Of a stretch of 64,000 nt of DNA, positions 51,375 to 61,947 are shown one piece after another. The position numbers and the translations under genes were made by a program. The notes beneath the pieces are model-generated. The model had not been told where the DNA came from and ran no database searches. It worked only from the letters and a program-made list of their open reading frames with translations. The DNA comes from Saccharomycopsis crataegensis (taxonomy: Eukaryota > Ascomycota > Saccharomycetes > Ascoideales > Saccharomycopsidaceae): assembly GCF_037102585.1 (NCBI RefSeq), contig NW_027043822.1, positions 266,001-330,000 of the forward strand, written 5' to 3'. Position 1 is the stretch's first letter, and each line of letters opens with the position of its first letter.

Positions 51375-53288
51375 CTATTCAAACTCATATAGATATTCTG
51401 CCATAGTAGCTAAAGTAGAGAAAGTGACTATGGAACCTAAGATCATACCAATTCCAATCCCCTTTGCCAAAGTATGGTCCTTCTTTCCACTATCAATTCT
51501 AGGCTTCTTAACTACCCTTTCTGACTTATCTTCCTTGAGTGAATTGCCAGCATTACTGTTTTCATTATGGTTGTCTTCTGCTTCTTCTTTTTCTTCATCA
51601 TCTAAGGCTGAACAATTTCTTTTTTTCAAATTAAGTGTAATAAACACTTTATCTTGATTATCTACCTCGCCAGATAAAGAAGATGGAGGAGATTCTATAA
51701 CCGGTTTTCCAAATTCACTTGATTCGGAATCAGAATTAAGCATCTCATCTTTGGAAGAAAATAGAGAACCATCATCATCAAAGGCATGGAACCCTTCTGT
51801 TTCATCGATCAAGTTGCAAGCATTTTCATATGAGCCATCATTTACCTTGAAAATATCAAACTCCTCGGTTTCGTTAGAAAGCTGATTCCCTGTTTGTAGA
51901 TCGCAGACTGCGGCAGAATCATAAGGAGAGCAATATTTATCAACGATAGGCACGCATTTATTGGTGGTAATCACATCACAGCCATTTGTGCGAGCATCAG
52001 TTTCCTCTGGAGATTCATTTTCATCGTCTTCAAAATTGTTTTCCAAACAAAATTCAAAATCATCCTTGATAGATGTTTCCTCTTGGTCATCTTCCTCTTC
52101 TTCTTCTTCTTCCTCCTCCTCTTCTTCTTCTTCTTCTTCTTCTTCTTCTTCTTCCTCTTCCTCTTCCTTTTCCTCTTCCTCTTCTTCAACATAGGGCTCA
52201 TCCTCTTCATCGTCATCGTCATCATCAACAGACGCTTTTTCTCCTTGTTCCTGATCTTCTGTCATTACAACGGGTTTACTGGTTTCATCTTCATCATATT
52301 CTTCTTCTTCTTCTTCTTCTTCTTCTTCTTCTTCTTCTTCTTCTTCTTCTTCTTCTTCTTCTTCTTCTTCTTCTTCTTCTTCTTCTTCTTCTTCTTCTTC
52401 TTCTTCATCCTCTTCATCTCTCTCTTCCTTCTCATAATATTCTTCCTCATCTTCCTCATAATCCCCTTCTTCTTGAACATAGGATTCATCCTCTTCCTCT
52501 TCTTCCTCTGCATTTCCAAAAGAGTCTTCCTTGACTTTATCATCTTCATTATCTTTTTCTGATTGTTCATTTTTCACGTCTGGTTCATCTTCTGATGTTT
52601 CAACTTCTTCAGCACTACCATACACACTCTTTGATTCAACTTCGTACACACCGTCATTGAGTTTTTCTGGTTTGTCATTAGAATTGTCTTCTGGATCATT
52701 TAAAAGATAGTCAATGCTATTTTGAGACTTTTTGTTCTCAGCGGAATCAATTCTTGTGAATTTTACAAAACTTGAGCCGTCAAAAAATGATGGCTTGAGT
52801 TCAAACTTCAACAAGACCTTGGCATAATCCAAGCTTGCGTCATTCCATTCAGGGTTTGGCTCATCAATACCGTTTGAATCACCGAGCATCCCTTTTTTGA
52901 CCTTTGCTTTATCGAAACACTGATAAACTTTTGACTTGAACTCTTTCTTCTTGCTGTCAAAAACTAAACCAACAACGTCACCAGAATTGATAAGGACTTT
53001 GACACCCTTTGGCAAAAGCTTGCCCTTGAAGACAACACCATGTTGGGACCCAGAATCCCACAAGACAAACTTTTTAGAGGACTCCAATCTCATAAGCTTA
53101 GCATGATCAGCAGACAAGGTTCTCTCATTAAAATAGGCATTGCTCATCGCAGCTTCCCTGTTCACAGATGAAGGTTTGTTGGGATTATAAGCGCATCTGG
53201 AAGCTCTACCAATGGTAATAGGCTCGGAATCATGAACTTGGATGAGCCGCTCTTTATAATTCTCGTTTGAATCAGAATTGGCGGACAT
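51375..53288 (-). CDS. Tail-anchored FHA-domain protein with a Glu-rich linker, 637 aa
   Basis: The protein starts at the ATG at 53288 (MSANSDSNENYKERLIQ); the frame beyond it has no ATG. Residues about 10-120 form an FHA phosphothreonine-binding domain: the PITIGRASRC strand with the Gly-Arg pair, SADHAKL, and DSGSQHGVVFKGKLLPKG. The usual Asn of the SxNG loop is replaced by His. The middle holds two Glu/Asp-rich runs, one of 36 consecutive GAA codons. The last ~25 residues form one membrane span (GIGMILGSIVTFSTLATMAEYL) with a short tail, so it is probably inserted tail-first. FHA plus tail anchor is the layout of SLMAP and of yeast Far10/Vps64 in the STRIPAK/FAR complex. Whether this is their orthologue is uncertain. 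It is divergent from MPH1. Confidence 0.82.
   Translation of the reverse strand: MSANSDSNENYKERLIQVHDSEPITIGRASRCAYNPNKPSSVNREAAMSNAYFNERTLSADHAKLMRLESSKKFVLWDSGSQHGVVFKGKLLPKGVKVLINSGDVVGLVFDSKKKEFKSKVYQCFDKAKVKKGMLGDSNGIDEPNPEWNDASLDYAKVLLKFELKPSFFDGSSFVKFTRIDSAENKKSQNSIDYLLNDPEDNSNDKPEKLNDGVYEVESKSVYGSAEEVETSEDEPDVKNEQSEKDNEDDKVKEDSFGNAEEEEEEDESYVQEEGDYEEDEEEYYEKEERDEEDEEEEEEEEEEEEEEEEEEEEEEEEEEEEEEEEEEEEYDEDETSKPVVMTEDQEQGEKASVDDDDDDEEDEPYVEEEEEEKEEEEEEEEEEEEEEEEEEEEEEEEEDDQEETSIKDDFEFCLENNFEDDENESPEETDARTNGCDVITTNKCVPIVDKYCSPYDSAAVCDLQTGNQLSNETEEFDIFKVNDGSYENACNLIDETEGFHAFDDDGSLFSSKDEMLNSDSESSEFGKPVIESPPSSLSGEVDNQDKVFITLNLKKRNCSALDDEEKEEAEDNHNENSNAGNSLKEDKSERVVKKPRIDSGKKDHTLAKGIGIGMILGSIVTFSTLATMAEYLYEFE
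52085..52190. repeat. CTT/CCT triplet-rich tract coding Glu
   Basis: An imperfect TTC/TCC-rich block encoding the second, C-terminal Glu run of the FHA protein. Confidence 0.85.
52299..52406. repeat. Pure (TTC)36 triplet array coding Glu
   Basis: A 108-bp uninterrupted TTC array; GAA on the coding strand. It is a candidate for Glu-run length variation among strains. Confidence 0.95.
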
Positions 53289-54297
53289 GGTTGGTGATGG
53301 GGGGCGACAGACACACACAGAGACACACAAATGGCTTTCGAACCCGGTGTAAACAACAAAATAAAGCAAATAAATAAAAAAAAGGGCCGCAAAAATATGT
53401 AGAAAAGATTTTTATTACACACTTATATTTCTATTAGTGATAATAATTAAATCAATTGTAACGATAGCTATCACAGTTTAGTTTTTTAAGGTAATAAATA
53501 TCGAGGAAACACAAAAAGAGGGAGAAGAAAATAGGAGATGAGATCAAAGCAAAAAGAGACACATGCGATGAGGTGCGGTGGGCCCGCCCGGTCCGGAGAC
53601 ACCGTTCCAGCTGTCTGATAGGGTAATCGGGGAGTTGAGAATGTGACACACGATGAAACGGTTGTTATCATGTTGGCGCACATAAAAATAAGTGATCAGT
53701 TGATTGATTGTTTGACTGATTGATCTTGACAACTACAAACAAGTCTAACGTATTTGTATAAGCATTAATATACGTATCATAACTAATACATATGCATATA
53801 TATGCATATATATATATATATATATCTATGATCAACAAGGACAGCCTCAGTTGGTTCTAAGAATTGCTTCAAGGTGGTGAGGCCACAACTTATCCACAGC
53901 TCCCCAACAAAGCCATAAAGACCTATCTCAACACAACCATAAATGATGGAAGTCCAAGGCGGATCAGAGCACTGTCGGAGTTATCAACGGATAACTAACC
54001 CTTCATCAACGGCTGTAATAGTTGATAAAGAATCGAAAGTGTCAAAAAGAACAAAAAACAAAAAACAAAAAGGGTTTCGGGGGAATTCTTGTACTCCTAC
54101 TGTGTGAATACGAACAGGGTAATGCTTACCATTGTCACGTGTTTTTCCATCCCAAAAAAAATAATAATAATGATAATAGCAGGTAAAGACCGAGAGATGA
54201 GATGAGCTTCCATTTATTGTTGGCGTCGAAAGGGGTATCAAAAAGTCATAATATTGCAATTGGTATTTTGCTGGAAGTAAGGCTTACTGATCCAAAA
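53289..54297. other. Divergent promoter region, FHA gene and MPH1
   Basis: About 1 kb without a convincing gene. It includes a GC-rich pocket (about 53577-53606), ATATAT/ATGCAT runs (53791-53826) and a CACGTG E-box at 54136-54141, about 160 bp before the MPH1 start. I find no MluI cell-cycle box (ACGCGT). Confidence 0.5.
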
Positions 54298-57200
54298 ATG
54301 TCAAATGACTCTGACTCCGATGATTTCCTATCAGATTCATTTGGCAGCGATGATGAGATTGTATTTCTTGAAAACCAGGTGAATGGACAAGATCAGCATC
54401 AGAACCCACTCCAACTCCAGCAATACGAAGAAATCCCCCAACAAACCATAAAAATTGGACCCCTTACTCATCATGAAATAGATTATGAAGCATTGGCCAC
54501 TTATACTTATCCAGTCAACTTCCCAATTAGAGAATACCAATTCCAAATTGTTAAAGAGTGTTTCTACCAAAACTTGATTTGTGCAATCCCCACCGGTACA
54601 GGGAAGACGTTTATTTCCTCTTGTGTCATGCTAAATTACTATCGATGGTTTCCTAAATCCAAGATTATTTTTGTGGCCCCAACAAGACCATTGGTGGCGC
54701 AACAGATCAAAGCAGCAGTGGGGATGACGGGGATCAAGTCAGACGACGTTGCCATTCTCCTTGATAAATCAAAAAAGAACCGTCCAGAAATTTGGAATTC
54801 CAAAAGAGTATTCTTTTCTACCCCACAGGTCATTGATAATGATCTAAAGGCAGGGTTTTGTGATCCCAAGAGCATATCTTTAATTGTCATTGATGAAGCG
54901 CACCGAACCAGAGGGAATTATGCTTACAATAATATCATCAAATTCATTTCCAGATTCAGTCTCTCGTTCAGAATATTAGCGCTAACTGCTACTCCAGGAT
55001 CGGATATTGTTGGGGTGCAAGAAGTCACCACGAATTTATTGGCTTCCAAGATTGAAATCAGAACAGAAAAATCACCAGACATTGAAAGATATATGAAAAA
55101 CAAAGATATGGATAAGCGAATTGTCGACATGAATGAAGAGATATTAGATGTGATAGATTTGTTAGCCGAAGCAATTAAACCGACTCTAGATATTGCCAAC
55201 AAACAAAAAGTGTACGAAGAGACAAATCCTTCTGAAATCAACGCCTTTAAAGCCATGGAAGCATCTCAAAGAGTTATCAATAACCCGCGATACAACGAAG
55301 GTTTGAAATGGTATCTATATTTTATTTTGCAGCTATTGAATGCCGTGGGTCAAATGTTGAGAAGATTAAAAGTATATGGCATCAAGACTTTTTACAGTTA
55401 TTTGGAAAACAAATCGAAAGAATTCATGGCTAAATATGATTTAGGGAAATCGACTAATAAAACTGCCGCGTCGTTTTATTATCATGATTCTATTAAAAAA
55501 ATTCTTAGGGATTATAAAGATAAAGCCACTGATCCAGGATTTGTTGGGCATCCAAAATTGGAAATTTTGGTTGAGGAGCTCACCGAGTTCTTTAAAGACT
55601 CCAAGAAATTCAACAATGATAATTCCCGGGTTATCATCTTTACGGAAATGAGAGAGTCTGCCCTTGAAATTGTGAAAGCTGTTGATTCCGTCGGTGATCC
55701 CGAACTCTTGAAGCCTCATATTTTTATTGGACAGGCTAAAGAAAAGGAAAAATTCGACGATGTTGGATTTAGGGAAAAGAATAAACCAAAAGGTAGAGGT
55801 AGGAAAAAAAAGGCTGATCAGGATAAAGTGGAGAAAGAAAAGACTGAAAAGCAAAAGGCCAAAGAGTCTGCGAAAACCAAGGAGAAAGCTGAGCGTGAAT
55901 CGCGAAGAACTGGTCTGTCCGAAAGTGCCCAGATTAATGGGATGTCTCAAAAACAGCAAAAACAATTAATAAAAGAGTTCAAACAAGGTAAATACAATAT
56001 CCTCGTGGCCACTTCTATTGGGGAAGAAGGTCTAGATATTGGGGAAGTCGACTTGATTGTGTGTTATGATGCGACATCGTCACCAATTAAAAACATTCAA
56101 AGAATGGGTAGAACTGGTAGAAAACAAGATGGGAAAGTGTTATTGTTGTTGACCAAGCAAGAGAATTCCAAGTTTGAAAAATCGATGAATAGTTATGAAG
56201 TTGTTCAAGAGCAAATCACTAGTGGATCACATATCGATTATTGTGAATCTGATCGAATCATCCCGACCAAATACAAGCCAATTTGTGAAAAGAAAATCAT
56301 TGAGGTCGATGATGAATTTGCCAACGAGGAAGAAGATGACGAAATCATTAAACGGGCAACACAACATATGAATGGCAAAGCTTCAAAACCTAAAAAAAAT
56401 AAGGGGAAATCAATGGATCAAAACATCGAACATCTAATGTTGAGGCACAAGAAGGCTCCGAAAAAAAAATTCTTCATGCCAGATGGTGTTGAAACCGGAT
56501 TCAAAAATGCTTCTTTGTTGGTCAGAAGAGTAGGTTCTTCTATTCCACTATCCGAAGAAAATTCGGTGCTCGTGTCAGATGGTGAAAATAATAATAGTAA
56601 TAATAATACTCTGGTTAATGTCCTGGGAATGGAAAGTCTTGGGGAAAATGACATCATGCGATTATTAGAGTCTTCGGATGAAGAAACTGATTTAATTGGG
56701 AAGTCTATTGAATCTTCCCAAAGAAGAGAGTTGCTGCCACATTTAGCAATTGGGAAACGCAAAACAACGGCAATTGAGCCAACAGCTCCAAAGAGAGCGA
56801 AACCCAACGACAATAATGGTGTTGAGACTGTTGATATCACCAATGATTCGGATGATTTTTTTTTTGATGATGATGATAATGATGATGATGATAATGGACA
56901 ATTTACTTTTGATAAAGAAGATATCCTGGTAATTCTGGACAAGCCACTAGATATCCTGGTAGCTCAGGATAAGCCACTAAATACCCATAATGATTCCTCT
57001 AGGGGACATTCTGTTGATGGTAAGCGAGCGGATGTACAAAATTTTAATAGACCATCATCTGCTGTCAACTCAATACTGGGGAAAATATCCCCCAACAACA
57101 AATCAGATGAACTCTCTTCTGAAGACTTTTCTTCTGAATGTGAGCCTGATACTGATAACCATTCATTTGCACACAGCTCATTGAAATCCAATCCTGACTT

Positions 57201-57930
57201 CAAGAGCAGTTTTGATGGTGATCTTCGAATTGAAAAAGTTGTGAAAAAAGATATTGGTAAGGATATTACGAGTATGATAAAGAACACATTTGGAGCGTTA
57301 CAGTATAAAAATAACAAGATCATCAATAATACCCTCAAGCGTCGTCGTACTTTAGGAGTGAGAAGAAGACCGACCCAGGGAGAGCAAACGTCGAAGATGA
57401 TTACGGATGAAGAAATGAGCGCGGTTTTGAGAAAAGAGCAACAGGAACGGATTAGGAAAGAGAATCTTGAAAGATTGCAATGTTTGGAACAAGCGATGAT
57501 CAGAAAACAACAACATGAATTGAAAAATAAGAAACCAAAGAACAAGGAACAGGACTTGAAGGAGATTGGGGATACTATTTACCTGATGAAGTTCCATGCG
57601 CGATCAGGGTACATTACCCAGAAACAAGAGCTGGATTTATATCATCGGTTTGCGGATGTGGCAAATGGGATGGTGATGAATGAACTTGGAGATCCATTGG
57701 TTTCTGTTAGAAATGGAGAAGGTAAAACATTTTCAAGAATTAGACACAGTACAAAAAGCCAACGTTTGATTAAAGTTCACGAGCTAATAGATAAAAGTAA
57801 TTATGGTGATGGATACAAGAAATTACGGTCGCTTATTATCTCGCAAAAGAGATTTGAGATAGATCGTAAAAAGAAAGGGAAATTGGGGTTAGAATGGGGG
57901 AAAATGGACCAATTTGTGGTGGATGATTGA
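54298..57930 (+). CDS. MPH1: MPH1, FANCM-type 3'-5' DNA helicase
   Basis: A 1210-aa superfamily-2 helicase of the Mph1/FANCM group. It unwinds D-loops and limits crossovers in recombination repair. Walker A is PTGTGKT (residues 98-104), the Walker B box is DEAH (199-202), and motif VI reads QRMGRTGR. The family hallmarks APTRPLVAQQIKA and LTATPGSDIVGVQEV are intact. The insert between the two RecA lobes and a Lys-rich spacer (about 490-540) are typical. The acidic C-terminal half is poorly conserved. I chose the ATG at 54298 (MSNDSDSDDFLSDSFGSDDE) over the ATG at 54202, because family members begin with this acidic block. An imperfect 30-bp duplication encodes DILVILDKPL / DILVAQDKPL (about 56923-56981). 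Confidence 0.93.
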   Translation: MSNDSDSDDFLSDSFGSDDEIVFLENQVNGQDQHQNPLQLQQYEEIPQQTIKIGPLTHHEIDYEALATYTYPVNFPIREYQFQIVKECFYQNLICAIPTGTGKTFISSCVMLNYYRWFPKSKIIFVAPTRPLVAQQIKAAVGMTGIKSDDVAILLDKSKKNRPEIWNSKRVFFSTPQVIDNDLKAGFCDPKSISLIVIDEAHRTRGNYAYNNIIKFISRFSLSFRILALTATPGSDIVGVQEVTTNLLASKIEIRTEKSPDIERYMKNKDMDKRIVDMNEEILDVIDLLAEAIKPTLDIANKQKVYEETNPSEINAFKAMEASQRVINNPRYNEGLKWYLYFILQLLNAVGQMLRRLKVYGIKTFYSYLENKSKEFMAKYDLGKSTNKTAASFYYHDSIKKILRDYKDKATDPGFVGHPKLEILVEELTEFFKDSKKFNNDNSRVIIFTEMRESALEIVKAVDSVGDPELLKPHIFIGQAKEKEKFDDVGFREKNKPKGRGRKKKADQDKVEKEKTEKQKAKESAKTKEKAERESRRTGLSESAQINGMSQKQQKQLIKEFKQGKYNILVATSIGEEGLDIGEVDLIVCYDATSSPIKNIQRMGRTGRKQDGKVLLLLTKQENSKFEKSMNSYEVVQEQITSGSHIDYCESDRIIPTKYKPICEKKIIEVDDEFANEEEDDEIIKRATQHMNGKASKPKKNKGKSMDQNIEHLMLRHKKAPKKKFFMPDGVETGFKNASLLVRRVGSSIPLSEENSVLVSDGENNNSNNNTLVNVLGMESLGENDIMRLLESSDEETDLIGKSIESSQRRELLPHLAIGKRKTTAIEPTAPKRAKPNDNNGVETVDITNDSDDFFFDDDDNDDDDNGQFTFDKEDILVILDKPLDILVAQDKPLNTHNDSSRGHSVDGKRADVQNFNRPSSAVNSILGKISPNNKSDELSSEDFSSECEPDTDNHSFAHSSLKSNPDFKSSFDGDLRIEKVVKKDIGKDITSMIKNTFGALQYKNNKIINNTLKRRRTLGVRRRPTQGEQTSKMITDEEMSAVLRKEQQERIRKENLERLQCLEQAMIRKQQHELKNKKPKNKEQDLKEIGDTIYLMKFHARSGYITQKQELDLYHRFADVANGMVMNELGDPLVSVRNGEGKTFSRIRHSTKSQRLIKVHELIDKSNYGDGYKKLRSLIISQKRFEIDRKKKGKLGLEWGKMDQFVVDD

Positions 57931-58689
57931 TATTTAAGGGGGAGGGGTACTACTACCTAACTTGGTTTTTGATATCATTTGTATTATATTTTGAATTCAT
58001 AATTCGTGATTTTGTGATTAATTGAAGTAGGTATTTCAAATCTTGGAGAATTCTATCAAAATAGAGTGGGGAGTGTGAGGAATTTCCTCGATGGCTACTA
58101 TGCGTGGCCTAGTTCTATCTATTGATTATGCCGATGTTGTTCTTTCCATTGATTCATCTTGCATCAATTTTTTTTTGTCCAAAGCCAAAATTAAAGGACG
58201 TGCGTGCATAGAACATGTGTACAGAAAACTCGGAGACCTAATCATATTTGATAGTTGAAGTTTGAGGACCTACCAGTTTGCGGTATTGCTAAAATGAACA
58301 CTGAGAGGGATACCAATTACGTAGAATGATAAATAAAGTAATAATTCCAAACTCAGCATACCGTGTTTATAATAATAAAAAAAAAAAATACAGCATTCAA
58401 GGTTATTATTAGAAAAAAAAAAAAAAAAATAAAACGAAAAAATTTCATTGCCGAGATTATTATTGATTAACTGACAAATTATTAATTGACTGAAAATGAG
58501 GTAATAATCAAAATCATAAAAATCTAGCCATCAATGCTAATGCGATGATTGTAAGACTTACAACAAGAATAAAATGATATTGGAATATTTACATTGAATT
58601 ATACATAATAATTTTTCAAAATATTCAATAATACAAAACAAATTAAACAGCTGGATCAAAGAACCGGTTCTCAGTCAACAACGAGTTGC
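57931..58689. other. Convergent intergenic region MPH1 / AAC
   Basis: The 759 bp contain A runs (58377-58389, 58411-58429) and an A/T-rich 3' flank of the carrier gene. No gene is seen. Confidence 0.55.
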
Positions 58690-59595
58690 TTATTTGAATT
58701 TCTTACCGAACAAGATCATTTGCAATTGATCGTACATGGAGATAACACCGGCACCGGCAACACCTCTCAAGATGTTAGCACCACAACCCTTGAACAAGGA
58801 CTTGACACCTTCCTTGGCAACAATTTGGGAGAAAGCATCCATGGAACCGTTGTACTTGACACCAGTACCAGAGGTCATCATCATTCTTCTTCTGACGGTA
58901 TCCAATGGGTAAGAAGCGGTGGAAGCACCAGTGGTAACAATCCAACCCAACAAGAAAGAAGCCAAGAAGTTACCTTCCAATTGACCAGTAAGAACAACAG
59001 GCTTAAGAGAATCGTACAAACCAAAGTACAAACCTCTGTAGACAACAATACCGACAACAGATGGACCGAAACCTCTGTACAAACCGGCGATACCATCGGA
59101 AGCAATAGTCTTTCTGTAAACATCAACCAAACCGTTGAATTGACGGTCACCACCACCGCTCTTGACGGACTTAGCATCGTTAGCCAATCTAGTTCTGGCG
59201 AAATCCAAAGAGTAGACGAAGAACAAAGACAAACCACCAGCGGCACCACCAGAAGCCAAGTTACCGGCGAACCAGGTCCAGTAACCTTCAGATCTCTTGA
59301 AGTTGAAGAGAGCCTTGATCTTGTCCTTGAAGGCAAAGTTCAAAGCTTGGGTTGGGAAGTATCTGATAACGTTAGCGGTGTTACCTCTCCAGAAAGAAGC
59401 AATACCTTCACCAGCGGCGGTTCTCTTGAAACAGTCAACGATACCAGCGTACTTGTGGGACAAACGACCTTGCTTAAGCATTTCGTCTTGGTTTTGAATC
59501 AAAAGCTTGACTCTTTCGATTGGGGCAGCAGCGGTTTTGGCAACAGCGGCGGAAACACCACCCATAAGGAAGTTAACTAAGAAATCGTCGGCCAT
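58690..59595 (-). CDS. PET9: ADP/ATP carrier (AAC/PET9), mitochondrial
   Basis: The 301-aa inner-membrane carrier exchanges cytosolic ADP for matrix ATP. The three carrier signatures are [16 protein letters not shown] and PLDTVRRR. The nucleotide-carrier hallmark RRRMMM is intact ([10 protein letters not shown]). Other family marks are [12 protein letters not shown] and [10 protein letters not shown]. The length and N-terminus ([30 protein letters not shown]) fit fungal AACs. Codon choice is strongly biased, with TTG for Leu, GGT for Gly and AGA for Arg, as in highly expressed yeast genes; no CTG occurs. The long opposite-strand frame (58720-59580) is a shadow of this bias. A CCAAT box lies about 155 bp upstream. 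Which AAC paralogue it is cannot be told. Confidence 0.97.
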   Translation of the reverse strand: MADDFLVNFLMGGVSAAVAKTAAAPIERVKLLIQNQDEMLKQGRLSHKYAGIVDCFKRTAAGEGIASFWRGNTANVIRYFPTQALNFAFKDKIKALFNFKRSEGYWTWFAGNLASGGAAGGLSLFFVYSLDFARTRLANDAKSVKSGGGDRQFNGLVDVYRKTIASDGIAGLYRGFGPSVVGIVVYRGLYFGLYDSLKPVVLTGQLEGNFLASFLLGWIVTTGASTASYPLDTVRRRMMMTSGTGVKYNGSMDAFSQIVAKEGVKSLFKGCGANILRGVAGAGVISMYDQLQMILFGKKFK

Positions 59596-59749
59596 CGTGG
59601 ATATAGGATATTACTCTTAGAGAAGATGAGGAGATTGAAAAGAAAGGAGGGAAGAACAGAAAAAAAATTTGCCAGATCGCTTTTTTTTATACAGTGCTGC
59701 ACCATCGAGGTGGCCGAGGGGGCTCTGGGTGCGGATAGCAGGCGGCTGG

Positions 59750-59754
59750 CCAAT
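59750..59754 (+). promoter_or_regulatory. CCAAT box (HAP complex site) of AAC
   Basis: The sequence CCAATCA matches the binding core of the HAP2/3/4/5 complex, the activator of respiratory genes, and lies 155 bp upstream of the ADP/ATP carrier start. AAC genes are typical HAP targets. Short motif, so moderate confidence. Confidence 0.45.
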
Positions 59755-60552
59755 CAACGGCGGGATAAACTGCGACGCGCCCTGCGGTGGGCGGGTGACC
59801 GTAAGAAAAACGGGTGTGAGTAGCGCACCCAGACACCGAGACCGGGGCGGGTCGGTGGGCGCTCGGATTTTATTGCTGCGTAGCGCGGTTATTATTATTA
59901 TCATTATTATTATTATCATAATTATTATTATTATTATTATTATGCTGTTCATATATAACATCCCTGGATATTGGTTGGCAGGCCACTCACTCTATTATGA
60001 TGTGATCGCTCCCATAAGCTTCGGGCATCCGCGCACTTTCTTACTTCAACCAAACCACCAGTAGTACGTGTGTGTGTGTGATCAAGCTATATGATTTACA
60101 ACCATGAGGTGTATTGTATTGCAGGTAATACTATACTATACACCTTATGGTGGACACACACACACACACACACACCATCACTTTTACTCACACGACTCCA
60201 TTCCTCAGACAGCAGAAAAAAAAAGTTTCAGATAAGCACTCCCCAATCATTCCAAGTTGGTGATATATTATAAGTTTTTTCATTTCCTCGTTGTAACTCC
60301 AGTGATTATCATCCTTCAAGATCCTCGAATGATCCTCTAAAAATCACCATCAAGGTTGTTTTGTTGTTGTTTTTTGTCCTGTTGTCCCTACCTACCCACT
60401 ACTGACAATCTTTTTCTCCATGATTTGGAGGCACACAAAAAAAAAAAAAAAAAAATAGAAGTCTTATCATGCATATCATTCCAAATCAACCCCGGATACC
60501 ACAGACGACATCGAATCATAGGACCTCATTGGTTTCTCACTACCCTTCTCAG

Positions 60553-60654
60553 GTAAGCTTCCGGTAAGCAACTAAACCCTCCCATATACTACTTTTCTTC
60601 TCTTTTCTTTTCTTTTTTTTTCTCTTCTTATATTAAAATAACCCATCCGTACAG
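60553..60654 (+). other. Possible 5'-UTR intron of the PHYHD1-like gene
   Basis: GTAAGC at 60553 and an ACAG acceptor at 60654 bracket 102 nt with a pyrimidine-rich tract (about 60592-60629) before the acceptor. The branch point is weak (CAACTAAA or ATACTACT). It is speculative; the start codon does not depend on it. Confidence 0.3.
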
Positions 60655-60822
60655 TGTCGTTGAAGACCTTTTTTGATAGCGTCATTGGCTCAAAACCTGA
60701 TTTGCACGCCAATCAAAAACAACAAGCAACAAAACAAAGAACCCCGAAAAACTCACGCCTCTTCTTATCAGATTGTCAAGACCCGGCCATTATTATCATT
60801 ATCAGAAATATCGAAAAGAAAA

Positions 60823-61722
60823 ATGGTGTCGTATGCAAATGGCCTCACCCAAGCTCAATTGGATCAATTTGACCAAGATGGATGTCTTTGCTTGCCCGAT
60901 TTCATTACCCCCGAAGAAGTCAAGACCTTGCTCGATAAAAGTAAGCAATTGATCCACGAATTCGACATGACCAACCACCCGCTCACAAAGTTCTCCACCG
61001 ATACCGATAACCATGTCGGTAATGATTATTTCCTTGATTCTTCCGATAAGATCTCCTTTTTCTTTGAAAATGACGCTTTTGAAGATGGGAAACTCACCAA
61101 ACCGAAGGAAAAATCCATCAACAAAATTGGCCATGCGCTTCATTGTCTCGATCCCGATTTTGAAAAAGTGTCATTTAGTGACAAAGTCAAAGGGGTTTCT
61201 AAAAGTTTACAATTCAAAGACCCAAGAATCCTCCAAAGCATGGTGATTTGTAAACTCGAAGAAATCGGTGGCGAAGTCCCATCGCATACTGATTCACAAT
61301 TTCTCTACACAAAACCCCTTGAACTTTGTGGGTTTTGGTTCGCACTTGAAGATTGTACCATCGCCAACGGCTGTCTTAGTTATAATCCTGGCTCTCACAA
61401 AAGATTCCCAGTCGCTAAAAGATTTGTCAAGGTTGACAAGGGGAAGAAAGGTTGTGGGTTCATTGATCTAGTATCCAAAGAGGAGCTTGAAAATGTACCA
61501 AAAGACAATCCCGATGATTACAAGTACGTTGAGTGCAAAGCTGGTTCGTTGGTTTTGATACATCATTCTGTATTGCATAAATCGAATCCAAACACTTCGC
61601 AAAATTCGAGATTTGCCTACGTTTTTCATGTCATTGAAGGAGAGGCCGAGTATGATCCCCTCAATTGGTTGCAAGTTCCTCCTTGTGAGGATGGTGCCAC
61701 TGAATTCAGTAAATTGTATTGA
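60823..61722 (+). CDS. PHYHD1-like Fe(II)/2-oxoglutarate dioxygenase, 299 aa
   Basis: A phytanoyl-CoA-dioxygenase-family protein, closest to animal PHYHD1 in length and order of motifs. The Fe(II) triad is His155-x-Asp157 (SHTDSQFLYTKPL) and His252 (SVLHKS). The 2-oxoglutarate-binding Arg is in NSRFAY. Other family marks are DKISFFFENDAF, EKSINKIGHALH and ENGCLSYNPGSH-type NGCLSYNPGSH. The start is the ATG at 60823; the frame runs upstream only through a non-ATG codon. No peroxisomal PTS1 ends the protein (terminal SKLY, not SKL). No intron is seen in the coding part. The substrate is unknown, and fungal members may not act on phytanoyl-CoA. No CTG codon occurs. Confidence 0.9.
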   Translation: MVSYANGLTQAQLDQFDQDGCLCLPDFITPEEVKTLLDKSKQLIHEFDMTNHPLTKFSTDTDNHVGNDYFLDSSDKISFFFENDAFEDGKLTKPKEKSINKIGHALHCLDPDFEKVSFSDKVKGVSKSLQFKDPRILQSMVICKLEEIGGEVPSHTDSQFLYTKPLELCGFWFALEDCTIANGCLSYNPGSHKRFPVAKRFVKVDKGKKGCGFIDLVSKEELENVPKDNPDDYKYVECKAGSLVLIHHSVLHKSNPNTSQNSRFAYVFHVIEGEAEYDPLNWLQVPPCEDGATEFSKLY

Positions 61723-61947
61723 ATTATAGGGGACTGGACGGGACAAGACCGAGTCTATAATATATCTAGAATACAGTTTCTTCTCTCTTCTCTTACAGGT
61801 ATCATTCGATATTCAACAATCTTTCTTAATGTCATAATTATAATATAATAATGATTGGGCCTTTAACTCGTATTTTTATTGCTTTAAAAATTAATAATAT
61901 GTATTCTTTCCATCCACTGGGGTGGTGCATTCCTCATAATCTACACT

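Larger units (their letters stand above)
59596..60822. other. Divergent promoter region, AAC and PHYHD1-like gene
   Basis: A GC-rich part (about 59695-59890) next to AAC holds a CCAAT box. It is followed by an (ATT)n tract (59889-59943), (GT)n (60067-60081), (CA)n (60154-60174), and T/C-rich and A-rich runs toward the dioxygenase gene. A possible 5'-UTR intron is listed separately. No other gene is seen. Confidence 0.5.

Noticed and set aside
54202-54297. Upstream ATG of MPH1
   Set aside because: The 32 residues before the second ATG have no match to the acidic start typical of family members. The later ATG gives the expected N-terminus.
58720-59580. 286-codon frame opposite the ADP/ATP carrier
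   Set aside because: It is a shadow produced by strong codon bias of the carrier gene. The composition (Ser, Thr, Gly, Gln) fits a reverse complement and not a protein.
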